NCBI GenBank assembly: GCA_018056955.1
Contig: JAGPEQ010000004.1
Span: 19,299-83,298, forward strand
DNA from: Bacteroidales bacterium
GTDB taxonomy: Bacteria; Bacteroidota; Bacteroidia; Bacteroidales; Tenuifilaceae
Length of the DNA stretch: 64,000 nucleotides
Reading direction: 5' to 3'
Shown: one piece after another, positions 19,540 through 28,848 of the stretch
Layout of the letters: each line of letters begins with the position of its first letter
How positions within the stretch are numbered: the stretch's first letter is position 1
Notes under the pieces: model-generated
The model's database searches: none
What the model saw: the letters and a program-made list of their open reading frames with translations, nothing else
What the model was told of the DNA's origin: nothing
Program-made: the position numbers and the translations under genes

Positions 19540-19661
19540 ATTACTGGAATGATGAAATAAATAATTTACTGTTAGTAACTCAAGGTATAAAAGAAATATT
19601 TGCTGGACACTTTTTCCATTGGATAACCAAAACAGGCCAACGCATTTTAAAAATTATCGAG

Positions 19662-20807
19662 TTAGTTTTTCCTTATTTCAAACAGATACTCCAAAGCCTC
19701 AGTAAACTCCCGGCTCCAAAACCATTCTGAATGACGACCATCAGGTGCAATTTTCATTTTAACATAATCCTCATCCTTATATCCAGCTTTGTATAGGTGG
19801 TGTTCCAGCATTTTCATATCCTCAACTAAGGTTTCGCTTTCCTTTTCACCAGCCAAAAGATATATTTTCTGATCAGCCCTACGCTTGTACTTTGAAACAT
19901 ACTCAAATACTTTAGGCGAAAACCAGAGCGAAGGTGAAAACACTCCCACCCTACCAAAAGCATCGGGATACTTGAGCCCTATATAAAGCGAAATTAATCC
20001 ACCCATTGAGCTACCAATAACAGCATTAAACTTGGGTTCAGGATTAGTCCTATAGTTTTTATCGATAAATGGCTTAAGCTCTTTGGCAACAAAGTATGCA
20101 TACTTATCGCCATCGCCACCCATGCCAAGGGAGTCGTTACGCCATGGTGAGTATTCGTTTATACGCTCCTTACTATCATTATAAATAGCTACAACAATGG
20201 CGGCAAAGCCGCAGCTGTAGTAAAGGCTATCCATTATTTCGTCAACCCTCCATTCCCCGGCAAATGAGGTAGCCTCGTCAAAAACATTTTGGCCATCGTG
20301 CATGTAAATTACAGGGAACTGCTGTCTTTTGCTGTAGTTTGGCGGTAAGTATAACCGCACCGCTCTACGGCGATTCAGCTGTTTCATCTCAAGGGTTGAG
20401 GGTAAGAACCTAACATTAGTTGAAGCTGTGGATTTTCGTTGAGCGGCCTCAAACATATCGCGCCATCCATTCACCTTAATACTAACGGTATCGGTAGGTG
20501 GGAAATAAATCCTGTTTCGAATATCGCCCCCATTGGAGTCCACCTCAACAAGTTGCCAACTGCCACGTGAAAGTTTATACTCAAAGGTATCCTTTACATG
20601 CGTTAATTTCAGTTCATAACGGTTCGTAGTTCGTTTAAAGGCCCAACTAATATCATGCGGATTCCATCCATTTAGTTCCGATGCCATAAAAATTGTGTCA
20701 TCGGGCCGAGTTCTTGCCGGAAAAGAATCAACAACAAACACAACCTGTGCGCTTAACCGGAAACTCAATAAAATCAACGATGACAGTATAACAAAATTGG
20801 CTTTCAT
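19662..20807 (-). CDS. Secreted esterase-D family hydrolase with N-terminal CBM-like domain
   Basis: 381 residues with signal peptide (MKANFVILSSLILLSFRLSAQ). Residues about 22-120 form a starch-binding/CBM48-like beta domain (SELNGWNPHDISWAF). The rest is an alpha/beta-hydrolase of the putative esterase (Fes/feruloyl esterase) family, with PVIYMHDGQNVFDE, nucleophile Ser in GSSMGG, and the late His in DGRHSEWFWSREF. Likely a periplasmic or surface carboxyl-ester hydrolase; siderophore, acetyl-xylan or feruloyl ester substrates are all possible. Its 3' end lies 122 bp beyond the repeat element, and it is divergent from the tRNA-Arg gene. Confidence 0.85.
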   Translation of the reverse strand: MKANFVILSSLILLSFRLSAQVVFVVDSFPARTRPDDTIFMASELNGWNPHDISWAFKRTTNRYELKLTHVKDTFEYKLSRGSWQLVEVDSNGGDIRNRIYFPPTDTVSIKVNGWRDMFEAAQRKSTASTNVRFLPSTLEMKQLNRRRAVRLYLPPNYSKRQQFPVIYMHDGQNVFDEATSFAGEWRVDEIMDSLYYSCGFAAIVVAIYNDSKERINEYSPWRNDSLGMGGDGDKYAYFVAKELKPFIDKNYRTNPEPKFNAVIGSSMGGLISLYIGLKYPDAFGRVGVFSPSLWFSPKVFEYVSKYKRRADQKIYLLAGEKESETLVEDMKMLEHHLYKAGYKDEDYVKMKIAPDGRHSEWFWSREFTEALEYLFEIRKN

Positions 20808-20854
20808 TCTTAGAGTTGTTTACATTAAAAACAAAGGTAACACTAAAAAAGTAG

Positions 20855-20885
20855 TTGTAAAAATGGCTAAACAGCTATATCTTTG
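20855..20885 (+). promoter_or_regulatory. Promoter of tRNA-Arg
   Basis: TTG (20855-20857), a 20-nt spacer and TATCTTTG (20878-20885), an exact match to the Bacteroidota -33/-7 pattern. Transcription would begin about 6 nt before the mature tRNA 5' end. Confidence 0.75.
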
Positions 20886-20897
20886 CAGGAAATAAAT

Positions 20898-20971
20898 GGC
20901 CCCGTAGTTCAGCTGAATAGAACGTCAGATTCCGGTTCTGAAAGTCGGGGGTTTGAATCCCTCCGGGGTCA
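20898..20971 (+). tRNA. tRNA-Arg (anticodon CCG)
   Basis: 74 nt cloverleaf: acceptor GGCCCCG / CGGGGTC (one G-T pair), D arm GTTC / GAAC, anticodon stem TCAGA / TCTGA with loop TTCCGGT (anticodon CCG, reads CGG), variable loop of five, T arm GGGGG / CCCTC with loop TTTGAAT, discriminator A. CCA is not encoded. A T replaces the usual C in the TTCGAAT loop. It has its own promoter and is followed at once by a terminator and a duplicate of its 3' end. Confidence 0.95.
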
Positions 20972-20977
20972 CTTAAA

Positions 20978-21006
20978 AAAAGCCAGCCAAAGAGGACTGG
21001 CTTTCT
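20978..21006 (+). terminator. Terminator after tRNA-Arg
   Basis: AGCCAG / CTGGCT stem with a 10-nt loop, followed by TTTCTTTCTTG, 9 bp beyond the tRNA. Confidence 0.75.
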
Positions 21007-21036
21007 TTCTTGAATAACAATACACTAACTTATAGG

Positions 21037-21120
21037 CCCGGAGGGATCATGGAGCGTAGCGGAACTAATCCCTCCGGGGTCACTTGGTTAAGCCAGTCGA
21101 ACAGGACTGGTTTTCTTTGT
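21037..21120 (+). repeat. Duplicated tRNA-Arg 3' tail with its own hairpin and terminator
   Basis: 21067-21085 repeats the last 19 nt of the tRNA locus (20956-20974, AATCCCTCCGGGGTCACTT) without a mismatch. Its T-arm half now pairs with an upstream inverted copy: CCCGGAGGGAT (21037-21047) with ATCCCTCCGGG (21068-21078), an 11 bp stem. A second terminator-like hairpin (AGCCAGTC / GACTGGTT, 21091-21112) with T-run follows, echoing the first. A further partial copy of the left arm and loop (CCGGAGGGATCATGGAGCGC) is at 21148-21167. No D arm or anticodon is present, so this is not a second tRNA. Confidence 0.7.
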
Positions 21121-21266
21121 TCAAAAAAGCAACCATAATCAGCATTGCCGGAGGGATCATGGAGCGCAGCGGAACTAACTTGAGGTTCATCACTTTTGGG
21201 AATTCATTCTAACTCACTTCACAATAATTTACTTATATTGGCGTTAACCAAAAAAATCGCTTCACA

Positions 21267-22514
21267 ATGGAAAACTCAATTAGGAACAACCTCGACAATC
21301 CTGAAGTGCTTGAGCAACTTTACAGAAAGAACAGAAAAGGTTTTGAAAAAGCCTTTTTCAGCATTTACTCTGAAATATCAAGCATTCCATTAGCAAAATT
21401 TTGGTTTACCAGGCTAACCGCCGATAATAAAATACTGTTCAATGTAAACCTAAAAGAAATTGCATATGTATTAATTTCCTGTTTGATAGTCAGTATTGTC
21501 ATGTTAATTCCTTGGTTGTTTGGGTTTAACCCACATGAAAATAATTTTTACGAACGGAACCTTGCGCTAACGGCTCTCTTGGGAGTCACCCTTTACACGG
21601 CCATACTAAAAAATATCAACCTAAAAAAAACTGCAGCAATCGTTGGATTTTTTATTATTTCTGCAATTTATGTAAATGTTCTGCCAAAAACGGAAAGTAG
21701 CTCTACCACCCTGATATACATCCATTTACCCATACTTCTTTGGTTTATTTTTGGCATAGTATTCTCAGAGTTCGAACTAAAAAACAATGAAAAACGAATT
21801 GAGTTTATAAAGTATAATGGCGACTTAGCTGTTTTGTTTAGCATTTTTGCAATAGCAGGAATGATCCTAACTGCTTTTACCATTGGGTTGTTTAGCGCAA
21901 TTGGAATAAATGTTGAAAAAATTTATTTTGAACTAATTGTTATACCTGGAGTAGTTTCCGTTCCAATAATTTGCACATATCTGATCAATAAATTCGAATA
22001 CCTATCAAATAAAATTGTCACTATAGTTGCCAATATTTTTAGCCCACTAATACTAATAACACTCATAATATACCTTATCAGCATAGTAGCAAAAGGAAGC
22101 AATCCTTTTGTTAATAGGGATTTTCTAATTATTTTCAATGCAATGCTTATTGGAGTTGTTGCATTGGTGATCTTTTCAATTTCAGAAAGAGTTAACAACT
22201 CAACAAATAATTATTACACAATCATTTTCACTGCTCTTTCAACAATAGCTTTGCTAATAAATGTTGTAGCGTTACTGGCTATTCTTTATAGGATTACGGA
22301 GTATGGCATAACACCTAACCGCCTAGCTGTAATAGGATCGAACCTTCTATTTTTCACCCATTTAATTCTAATCTTAACCAATTTATTGAGAGTGATACGA
22401 AAAAAACAACACTTAACCATTATTGAGCAAGTAACGGCTAAATTTTTACCCTACTATGGAATATGGTTGATTTTTGTGGTTTTTATTCTGCCCTTTATAT
22501 TCAATTTCAAGTAA
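21267..22514 (+). CDS. DUF4153-like multi-pass membrane protein
   Basis: 415 residues. A soluble N-terminal segment of about 65 residues is followed by roughly ten hydrophobic helices, and the RITEYGITPNRLAVIG motif in the C-terminal half is the recognisable DUF4153 element. No catalytic residues are identifiable and the family function is unknown. Codon use is more AT-rich than in neighbours such as pyrG. Monocistronic. Confidence 0.72.
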   Translation: MENSIRNNLDNPEVLEQLYRKNRKGFEKAFFSIYSEISSIPLAKFWFTRLTADNKILFNVNLKEIAYVLISCLIVSIVMLIPWLFGFNPHENNFYERNLALTALLGVTLYTAILKNINLKKTAAIVGFFIISAIYVNVLPKTESSSTTLIYIHLPILLWFIFGIVFSEFELKNNEKRIEFIKYNGDLAVLFSIFAIAGMILTAFTIGLFSAIGINVEKIYFELIVIPGVVSVPIICTYLINKFEYLSNKIVTIVANIFSPLILITLIIYLISIVAKGSNPFVNRDFLIIFNAMLIGVVALVIFSISERVNNSTNNYYTIIFTALSTIALLINVVALLAILYRITEYGITPNRLAVIGSNLLFFTHLILILTNLLRVIRKKQHLTIIEQVTAKFLPYYGIWLIFVVFILPFIFNFK

Positions 22515-22606
22515 TGTAATTTCAATAAATTTTGAACACAACACTATTTAACATGGCAAATAATTAAAAAAGCAATAATTTAGTGCGAACTTTTAAAAAC
22601 ATAGCC

Positions 22607-23239
22607 ATGAAAAGAGTAGTAATTAGTTCGTTATTATTATTTGCCACAACAGGACTGTTTGCTCAAATTTTTGTGGGTGGTAGCGTTGGATTTAACACCA
22701 CTGGCGGAAAAATTGAAAATGGCAACACTTCCGTTGACAAGGTTACACAAACCAGCTTCTCACTAGCCCCCAAAGCAGGAATGTTCCTATCCGAAAAGCT
22801 TGCAGTTGGAGCCATACTAGGTTTTAACCTACAAAGTGAGAAAACGCCTGGCACCCCTGAAGAAATTGATAGAACTACAACATTTGGGTTAACGCCGTTT
22901 GCCCGTTACTACGCCTTTTCCCTAAACAAATTTTCGGTTTTTGCTCAAGGGAATTTAGGTTTTTCGTATGGTGTTGAAAAGCACAAGGAGGGTTCAACAA
23001 CTACAACTGGCCCTAAAACAACCACCATTGGGATATCGGCATTTCCAGGCATTTCATATAAATTGACTGATAAAGTTGAGCTTGAAGCAGTAATTGGTGG
23101 ACTTAACCTTAACTTTAACCGTGTCTCGGTTAAAAATAACAACACAACCAACATCACCAATACTTTTGGAGTTGGCGCTAACCTCGATGCCATTGCAACC
23201 ACAGGGTTTATTACAATAGGTGCAATTGTAAAGCTTTAA
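22607..23239 (+). CDS. Outer-membrane beta-barrel protein (porin family, OMP_b-brl)
   Basis: 210 residues from the ATG at 22607; a GTG at 22583 would extend the frame ahead of the signal peptide (MKRVVISSLLLFATTGLFAQ), so the ATG is preferred. The mature protein is a run of alternating amphipathic strands with Gly/aromatic turns (FVGGSVGFNTTGGK, GVGANLDAIATTGFITIGAIVKL at the end), consistent with a small 8-strand barrel. Role is unknown. A shared terminator separates it from the convergent nth gene. Confidence 0.82.
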   Translation: MKRVVISSLLLFATTGLFAQIFVGGSVGFNTTGGKIENGNTSVDKVTQTSFSLAPKAGMFLSEKLAVGAILGFNLQSEKTPGTPEEIDRTTTFGLTPFARYYAFSLNKFSVFAQGNLGFSYGVEKHKEGSTTTTGPKTTTIGISAFPGISYKLTDKVELEAVIGGLNLNFNRVSVKNNNTTNITNTFGVGANLDAIATTGFITIGAIVKL

Positions 23240-23256
23240 TACCTACCCGATAAGTT

Positions 23257-23288
23257 AAAAAGGGATGCAAATGCGTCCCTTTTTATTT
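23257..23288. terminator. Bidirectional terminator between the barrel protein and nth
   Basis: 12 bp stem AAAAAGGGATGC / GCGTCCCTTTTT (one G-T pair) with loop AAAT. T-runs occur in both directions; it overlaps the last codons of nth. Confidence 0.85.
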
Positions 23289-23942
23289 TTCTGCTTTTTT
23301 ACTGATTTTCTTGTATTCCTTACAAACCAGTGTTAAACCACATTCTGTGCACTTGGGTTTCCGTGCAGTACACACATACCTACCGTGAAGTATAAGCCAG
23401 TGATGAGCTTTAGGAATAAGTTCAAGGGGGAAGTTTTCCATCAGCTGGCGTTCAACGGCAAGCGGGGTCTTGGCGTTGCTTACCAAACCAATCCTATTTG
23501 CTACACGGAACACATGAGTGTCAACAGCCATGGCTGGTTTATCGAACACTACCGATGCAATAACATTGGCTGTTTTACGGCCAACACCCGGAAGGCGTTG
23601 CAATAGATTGATATCAGAAGGAACCTCGCCATTAAACTCAGTCATCAAAACCTTGGCCATTCCTAGCAGATTTTTTGCCTTACTGTTTGGGTATGAGCAG
23701 CTTTTTATTATTTTGTAAATATCTTCCACGCTGGCGTTTGCTAAACTCACAGCATCGGGAAAACTTTTGAAAAAATTTGGTGTTATTAGATTTACACGTT
23801 TATCGGTGCATTGCGCACTAAGAATAACTGCCACAAGCAATTCATATGGGTTAGAGTAATGCAATTCTGTTTCGGCTATGGGACGGGTTTTCTCAAAATA
23901 CTCTATTACAAAACGGTATAGTTCCTTTTTTGAATTCATCAT
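23283..23942 (-). CDS. nth: Endonuclease III (DNA glycosylase/AP lyase)
   Basis: 219 residues from the ATG at 23942 (a TTG at 23960 could add six residues). Removes oxidised pyrimidines and cleaves AP sites in base excision repair. The helix-hairpin-helix with catalytic Lys is LPGVGRKTANVI, the catalytic Asp is in AVDTHVFRVANRIG, and the C-terminal 4Fe-4S loop CTARKPKCTECGLTLVC has the expected CX6CX2CX5C spacing. Length is typical. Confidence 0.95.
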   Translation of the reverse strand: MMNSKKELYRFVIEYFEKTRPIAETELHYSNPYELLVAVILSAQCTDKRVNLITPNFFKSFPDAVSLANASVEDIYKIIKSCSYPNSKAKNLLGMAKVLMTEFNGEVPSDINLLQRLPGVGRKTANVIASVVFDKPAMAVDTHVFRVANRIGLVSNAKTPLAVERQLMENFPLELIPKAHHWLILHGRYVCTARKPKCTECGLTLVCKEYKKISKKAEK

Positions 23943-23960
23943 ATTTCTCTTTAACTCCAA

Positions 23961-24250
23961 AATTAGATTAAATTGATTAAACCTTTTTTATTTCCACTGG
24001 CAAATCACCTCATAAAATATTTAAGAATCAGCATTTTTATCAGCCCGTATGGATTTGCAAATTCATTATAATTCAGTTTAACAGATCACTTTCCACTATT
24101 CCTCTAACTTCATCATATTCTGTCCATTCCGACTCATTCCGATTCATTCCGACTCATTCATCTAAAAATCCTACTATCTCCATTTTTATCAGCCCGTATG
24201 GATTTGTTAATTCATGGCAATTCGGTTTAAGCAAATGTTGCACAAATTAC
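23961..24250. repeat. 50 bp direct repeats enclosing an inverted copy of the CGGAATGAGT repeat
   Basis: Copies at 24032-24081 and 24181-24230 share CATTTTTATCAGCCCGTATG and diverge slightly afterwards. Between them, 24101-24160 is the reverse complement of the (TCGGAATGAG)n - ATATGATGAAGTTAGAGG module found at 43500-43640 and 52310-52370. No gene is visible in this 336 bp gap. Confidence 0.65.
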
Positions 24251-24258
24251 TAACTTTG
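24251..24258 (+). promoter_or_regulatory. -7 element of the ABC-F gene
   Basis: TAACTTTG matches TAnnTTTG. A start near 24264 leaves a 15-nt leader before the TTG at 24279 and supports that unusual start codon, since no in-frame ATG exists near the N terminus. Confidence 0.5.
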
Positions 24259-24278
24259 CAACTCAAAAAAAGAATACT

Positions 24279-26156
24279 TTGGCATTAATTTACCTACAAG
24301 CTGAAAATGTAAGCAAGTCGTTTGGTGATTTGGAAGTATTAAGCGATGTATCGCTTAGCCTATTCCAAAACCAGCGCACAGCCCTAGTAGCAAGAAATGG
24401 AACAGGTAAAAGCACATTGCTTAATATCCTTGCAGGATATGACACACCCGATTCCGGAAAAGTAACCCTACGTAACGATATTAGCGTTGGCTATCTACCA
24501 CAGGAACCTCAACTCAATTTATCAAAATCGGTTTTAGAAAATGTTTTTAATGCCGATGATGCTATTTCGGTTGCCATACGTAATTACGAAAAAGCTATTG
24601 AGTCAACCGATAAAATGGCATTGCAGAATGCCATTGATGAGATGGACAGGCTTAACATTTGGGATAGGGAACAAAAGGCCAAGCAAATACTCTCAGTTTT
24701 TCAGCTTACAGATATAAATCAACCCGTTCAACTGCTTTCGGGTGGTCAGCGCAAGCGAGTTGCACTTGCTGCGGTGCTGATAAGCAACCCCGACCTGCTT
24801 ATCCTCGATGAGCCAACCAACCACCTCGACCTTGAAATGGTGGAATGGTTGGAGGATTACCTAACACGGTCGCAAAAAACAGTGCTGATGGTTACCCACG
24901 ACAGGTATTTCCTTGACCGCGTTTGCACCGATATTATTGAGATAGATCAAAAGCAGGTTTATACGTACAACGGAAACTATTCCTATTTTATTGAGAAACG
25001 CGATGAGCGAATTAGGGCAAAGCTGGCAGAAATTGACAGAGCAAGCAACTTACTCCGACGGGAAACTGAATGGATGCGCCGCATGCCGCAAGCACGAGGA
25101 ACAAAAGCCAAGTATAGAATTGATGCATTCTACAAGCTCCGCGAAACTGCACTACAAAAAATTCATTCCAATGATGTTGAAATAGGCGTAAGCGCCTCGC
25201 GCCTAGGAAAAAAAATAATGGAGGTCCATAATCTTTCAAAAAGCTTTGACAGTAAAGTAATTCTAAAAGACTTCAGCTACACCTTCAACCGCTTTGAACG
25301 GCTTGGTATAGTTGGTGCTAATGGCACTGGTAAAACTACCTTCCTTAACCTGATTACAGGAACACTCCCTCCCGATTCCGGAACAATTGACCCCGGTGCA
25401 ACTCTGAAAATTGCATATTACCGACAGAGCGGAATGAACATTCCCGAGGATGTTAAGGTTATTGACGTTGTTCGCGAAATAGCTGAGGTAATCACCCTTG
25501 CAAATGGTAAAACTATAACCGCATCGCAGTTTCTAAATAACTTTCTATTTACACCCGACAGGCAACACACTCTGGTTCGTAAGTTAAGCGGTGGCGAAAA
25601 GCGCAGGCTATACCTGCTAACAGTGCTTATGCAAAACCCTAACTTTTTAATACTCGACGAGCCGACCAACGATCTCGATATTTTTACGCTCAATGTTTTA
25701 GAGGATTATCTGATTAACTTTCCTGGCGTAGTAGTTGTGGTTTCGCACGACCGGTATTTTATGGATAAGCTAGTTGATGGTCTGTTGATTTTTGAGGGCA
25801 ATGGGGAAATTAGCGGATTTCCGGGCAACTATACTGAATACCGTGAATGGGCAAAGGAACAGGAAAAAAGTAATGCCGAACAACAAACCTCCTCAAAAGG
25901 GAAAACTGATAGCAAACGCCCCCAACCTGAAAGGAAGAAGAGCAAGTTAACCTTTGCCCAAAAGAAAGAGTTGGAAAAACTTACCGATGAAATAGTAAAG
26001 CTGGAAAAGGAAAAGAAAGAAATTGAAGGTTTGCTCAACGGTGGCATTCAGGATGCTAAGCTGCTAATGGACATTTCAAATAGGTTTAGTGAAATCTCCA
26101 AACTACTCGAAGATAAAGAAATGCGTTGGTTGGAATTGAATGAATTTGAGGAATAA
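24279..26156 (+). CDS. ABC-F family ATPase (Uup-like)
   Basis: 625 residues starting at a TTG codon. Two ABC cassettes without membrane segments: Walker A1 ARNGTGKST (usual first Gly is Ala), signature LSGGQRKRVALA, Walker B LLILDEPTNHLD; second Walker A GANGTGKTT, signature LSGGEKRRLYL, Walker B FLILDEPTNDLD. An Arg/Lys-rich linker (ETEWMRRMPQARGTKAKYR) lies between them and a charged coiled-coil C terminus (about 560-625) resembles the DNA-binding tail of Uup. ABC-F proteins act on ribosomes. The convergent tilS ends 8 bp away. Confidence 0.92.
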   Translation: MALIYLQAENVSKSFGDLEVLSDVSLSLFQNQRTALVARNGTGKSTLLNILAGYDTPDSGKVTLRNDISVGYLPQEPQLNLSKSVLENVFNADDAISVAIRNYEKAIESTDKMALQNAIDEMDRLNIWDREQKAKQILSVFQLTDINQPVQLLSGGQRKRVALAAVLISNPDLLILDEPTNHLDLEMVEWLEDYLTRSQKTVLMVTHDRYFLDRVCTDIIEIDQKQVYTYNGNYSYFIEKRDERIRAKLAEIDRASNLLRRETEWMRRMPQARGTKAKYRIDAFYKLRETALQKIHSNDVEIGVSASRLGKKIMEVHNLSKSFDSKVILKDFSYTFNRFERLGIVGANGTGKTTFLNLITGTLPPDSGTIDPGATLKIAYYRQSGMNIPEDVKVIDVVREIAEVITLANGKTITASQFLNNFLFTPDRQHTLVRKLSGGEKRRLYLLTVLMQNPNFLILDEPTNDLDIFTLNVLEDYLINFPGVVVVVSHDRYFMDKLVDGLLIFEGNGEISGFPGNYTEYREWAKEQEKSNAEQQTSSKGKTDSKRPQPERKKSKLTFAQKKELEKLTDEIVKLEKEKKEIEGLLNGGIQDAKLLMDISNRFSEISKLLEDKEMRWLELNEFEE

Positions 26157-26164
26157 CCATGCAA

Positions 26165-27493
26165 TCACTCATCAAATTTGATAAGTAAAATCTTTTGGGT
26201 ATTCTCATCAACCCTAAACCTATTATCAATTCGGTAACCAACAACCCATACAATTTGGTTTTCCGAAGTCAGAACAAAAACCTTTTCCTTATCTGGAAGG
26301 GGTATTTTGATGTCAACTAGGAAATCGCTAATCTTTTTAAAGCTGGTCATGCCGAAAGGCATAAACCGGTCACCAGGTTGCCATGGTCTGATGGTAAGTG
26401 GAAACTTGAGTTTTTCCAGATCAAGATATGCGTATTTTGTATCTTTCCCAAACACAAAACCTTGAGAGTAATCAAGTTTACTCAAACTTAATTTTACAGG
26501 TTGGTCAATTTGAGTTATGTTGACATCAATCTGACATTCAACGCTTTGCCTCTTTTGTTTTTGCTGTAAAATAAGGTGATTCCTATCGCGGAAAATTACA
26601 TGAGTATCGGACTCTACCCTTTTGCCAATTGACGATTCTAATAGTTCGCAAACCTCAGTAGTCAGGGCAGGGGTGAAATTAAAGTCCGACAGAAAATCAA
26701 CTAAAAAAATATTGACAGCGGCCTGGTTCTTCAGTTTTTCAATATCGATATAGAATACCCCCCCATTTTCATTAACAATTTCCTTACGTAATTGAGTCAA
26801 AAAGCTATCAACAATAAGCTGAGCTTCACGAAGATGCTGTGCGGTTTGATAAATTGAGATATCGACAGAGGGGTTTAACTCACGCAAAAGAGGCAAAACA
26901 TTGTGCCTAATATAGTTACGCTTGTACTTATCGGATGCGTTACTGGAATCCTCGCGATACGAAATGTTATGTAAGGTAGCATACTCTTGAACCTGAACAC
27001 GGGTAGCAAAAAGCAGTGGGCGAATGATATTCCCGTTTACGGGTTTGATTCCGGTAAGCCCTCTTAAACCAGTTCCCCGACTAAGGTTTAGCAGCACTGT
27101 TTCAACGGAATCATTTAGATTGTGAGCTATGGCTATTCGGGTGTATTTATGTTCCTTACAAATCTCATCAAAGTATGCATAACGCAATTCCCGAGCAGCC
27201 ACCTGAATGGATAAGCCATTCTCCTTGGCATATTCCAAGGTATCGAACTTAATGGTATGAACCGGTAAGCCATTCATCAGGCAATGGTAACGGACAAACT
27301 GTTCATCGGCATCCGATTCATCGCCCCGCAAGCTAAAGTTGCAGTGAGCAACACCAACACTATACCCGGCATGGACCAATAGGTGCAATAGCACCATCGA
27401 GTCGATACCACCACTAACCCCTACCAGGATTTTATCCTGGTCATTTGCCATCTGGTGCTCACGAACAAAATCGATCATTTTACTTTGCAGCAT
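26165..27493 (-). CDS. tilS: tRNA(Ile)-lysidine synthetase
   Basis: 442 residues. Converts C34 of the CAU-anticodon tRNA-Ile to lysidine using ATP and lysine. The PP-loop SGGIDSM near residue 28 and the following HCNFSLRGDESDADE region are characteristic, and the C-terminal TilS-C domain is present (TIRPWQPGDRFMPFGM). It overlaps pabB by 14 bp on the same strand, indicating co-transcription and possible translational coupling. Confidence 0.95.
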   Translation of the reverse strand: MLQSKMIDFVREHQMANDQDKILVGVSGGIDSMVLLHLLVHAGYSVGVAHCNFSLRGDESDADEQFVRYHCLMNGLPVHTIKFDTLEYAKENGLSIQVAARELRYAYFDEICKEHKYTRIAIAHNLNDSVETVLLNLSRGTGLRGLTGIKPVNGNIIRPLLFATRVQVQEYATLHNISYREDSSNASDKYKRNYIRHNVLPLLRELNPSVDISIYQTAQHLREAQLIVDSFLTQLRKEIVNENGGVFYIDIEKLKNQAAVNIFLVDFLSDFNFTPALTTEVCELLESSIGKRVESDTHVIFRDRNHLILQQKQKRQSVECQIDVNITQIDQPVKLSLSKLDYSQGFVFGKDTKYAYLDLEKLKFPLTIRPWQPGDRFMPFGMTSFKKISDFLVDIKIPLPDKEKVFVLTSENQIVWVVGYRIDNRFRVDENTQKILLIKFDE

Positions 27494-28802
27494 CTATCTG
27501 AGCATTTAGGGTTTCTAAAATGGCTTTTGCCTTAACTAAGCACTCCCTGTATTCAGCCTCGGGTTGCGACTTAAAGGTTATTGCCCCACCAACTGTGAAG
27601 GACAAATAACCACTGCTTCTATTATAAAGCAAGCTACGAATTACCACGTTAAAATCAAAATTGCCGTTGGGCATAAAGTAACCAACTGCACCGGAGTATA
27701 GCCCGCGTTTGGAACGTTCAAAATTCTCAATTAGTTCCATTGCCCTTACTTTTGGAGCGCCAGTCATTGAACCCATCGGAAATGTGGCTCTAAAAGGATC
27801 GGTTGGGCGCAGCCCATCGGCAAGCTCGCACGACACGGTTGAAATCATCTGGTGCACCTGTGGGAATGTGTAAATCCCGCAAAGCTCATTTACCCTAACA
27901 CTCCCGCGCTTGGCTATCCGCGATAAATCGTTTCTGACCAAGTCGACAATCATTACATTCTCAGCACGTTCCTTAGGATCGGTTTTAAGTCGAAATATCT
28001 CCTGCTGATCAGACTCGTCCGATTCCATTCGCGGTGCTGTACCCTTAATTGGCTGGCTGAATAGCCAATCACCATCGCGACGCAAATAGCGCTCCGGGCT
28101 GGCACACATCAGAAACTTATCGTTTACCCTAAGAAATGCGCCAAAAGGCGTTGGCGACCTGTCGTAAAGCTTATTGAAAACAACATAAGGAGTAATTCTT
28201 ACATTGTTAGCAAAGAATTCCTGGCATAAATTCAACTCGTAAACATCACCCCGGGCAATGTGCTGCTTGACTGCGCTAACCGTATTCAAGTAATCGTTAT
28301 AGGAATAATGGGAACGGAAAACAACCGACACATTGTGGTCCAATTCCTCCAAGTCACCTTCTAGCCTATCAATCAAATCACTTACTTCTTCTTGTGATAC
28401 TTCTTGCTGAAGGTAATGAAACTCAGCAATTTCACCATTGACCAGTATTAGTATCCGGGGTACAAAGAAAAACATATCGGGTAAACCAACTCCATCGGGG
28501 TTATTGGACTGTAAATGTTCGAGTTGATTTTTAAGATCGTAAGTAAAATAACCAAAAACCCAATCATTATGAGCGCTTAGGAACTCATCGAGTTCATCAA
28601 AATGATTAGAATTTGGACTGCAAGCCGAGCTAATACCTAATGCAGCAGCAAGTTGAAAACGGCTGGTAAAATTGGTTTCCGGAATAGTGAACCTATCGGA
28701 TCCCCGAAGAAGAATACCCACATCGGTGTTTTCAACCTCATACGCCAGATTTTTGGCAAACCTATCAAAATTGCTTACCCTATGGATGTATTTACTGCGC
28801 AT
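27480..28802 (-). CDS. pabB: Aminodeoxychorismate synthase component I
   Basis: 440 residues from the ATG at 28802; a TTG at 28820 could add six. Chorismate-binding fold with CASPERYLRRDGDWLFSQ, PIKGTAPR (the Lys of PIKGT marks PabB rather than TrpE) and FPMGSMTGAPKVRAMELI. Makes 4-amino-4-deoxychorismate, feeding the folate pathway with folP at 15017. No pabC or pabA is adjacent. Lies in a row SDR - pabB - tilS, 46 bp after the SDR gene. Confidence 0.92.
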   Translation of the reverse strand: MRSKYIHRVSNFDRFAKNLAYEVENTDVGILLRGSDRFTIPETNFTSRFQLAAALGISSACSPNSNHFDELDEFLSAHNDWVFGYFTYDLKNQLEHLQSNNPDGVGLPDMFFFVPRILILVNGEIAEFHYLQQEVSQEEVSDLIDRLEGDLEELDHNVSVVFRSHYSYNDYLNTVSAVKQHIARGDVYELNLCQEFFANNVRITPYVVFNKLYDRSPTPFGAFLRVNDKFLMCASPERYLRRDGDWLFSQPIKGTAPRMESDESDQQEIFRLKTDPKERAENVMIVDLVRNDLSRIAKRGSVRVNELCGIYTFPQVHQMISTVSCELADGLRPTDPFRATFPMGSMTGAPKVRAMELIENFERSKRGLYSGAVGYFMPNGNFDFNVVIRSLLYNRSSGYLSFTVGGAITFKSQPEAEYRECLVKAKAILETLNAQIDAAK

Positions 28803-28848
28803 AAGCGCAAAGGTAGCCAATTATGGGTTCATGAAGAGTGGGGATGGT

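Noticed and set aside
21037..21120. Second tRNA gene after tRNA-Arg
   Set aside because: Only the 3' half-T-arm and acceptor strand are present; there is no D arm, anticodon or 5' acceptor.
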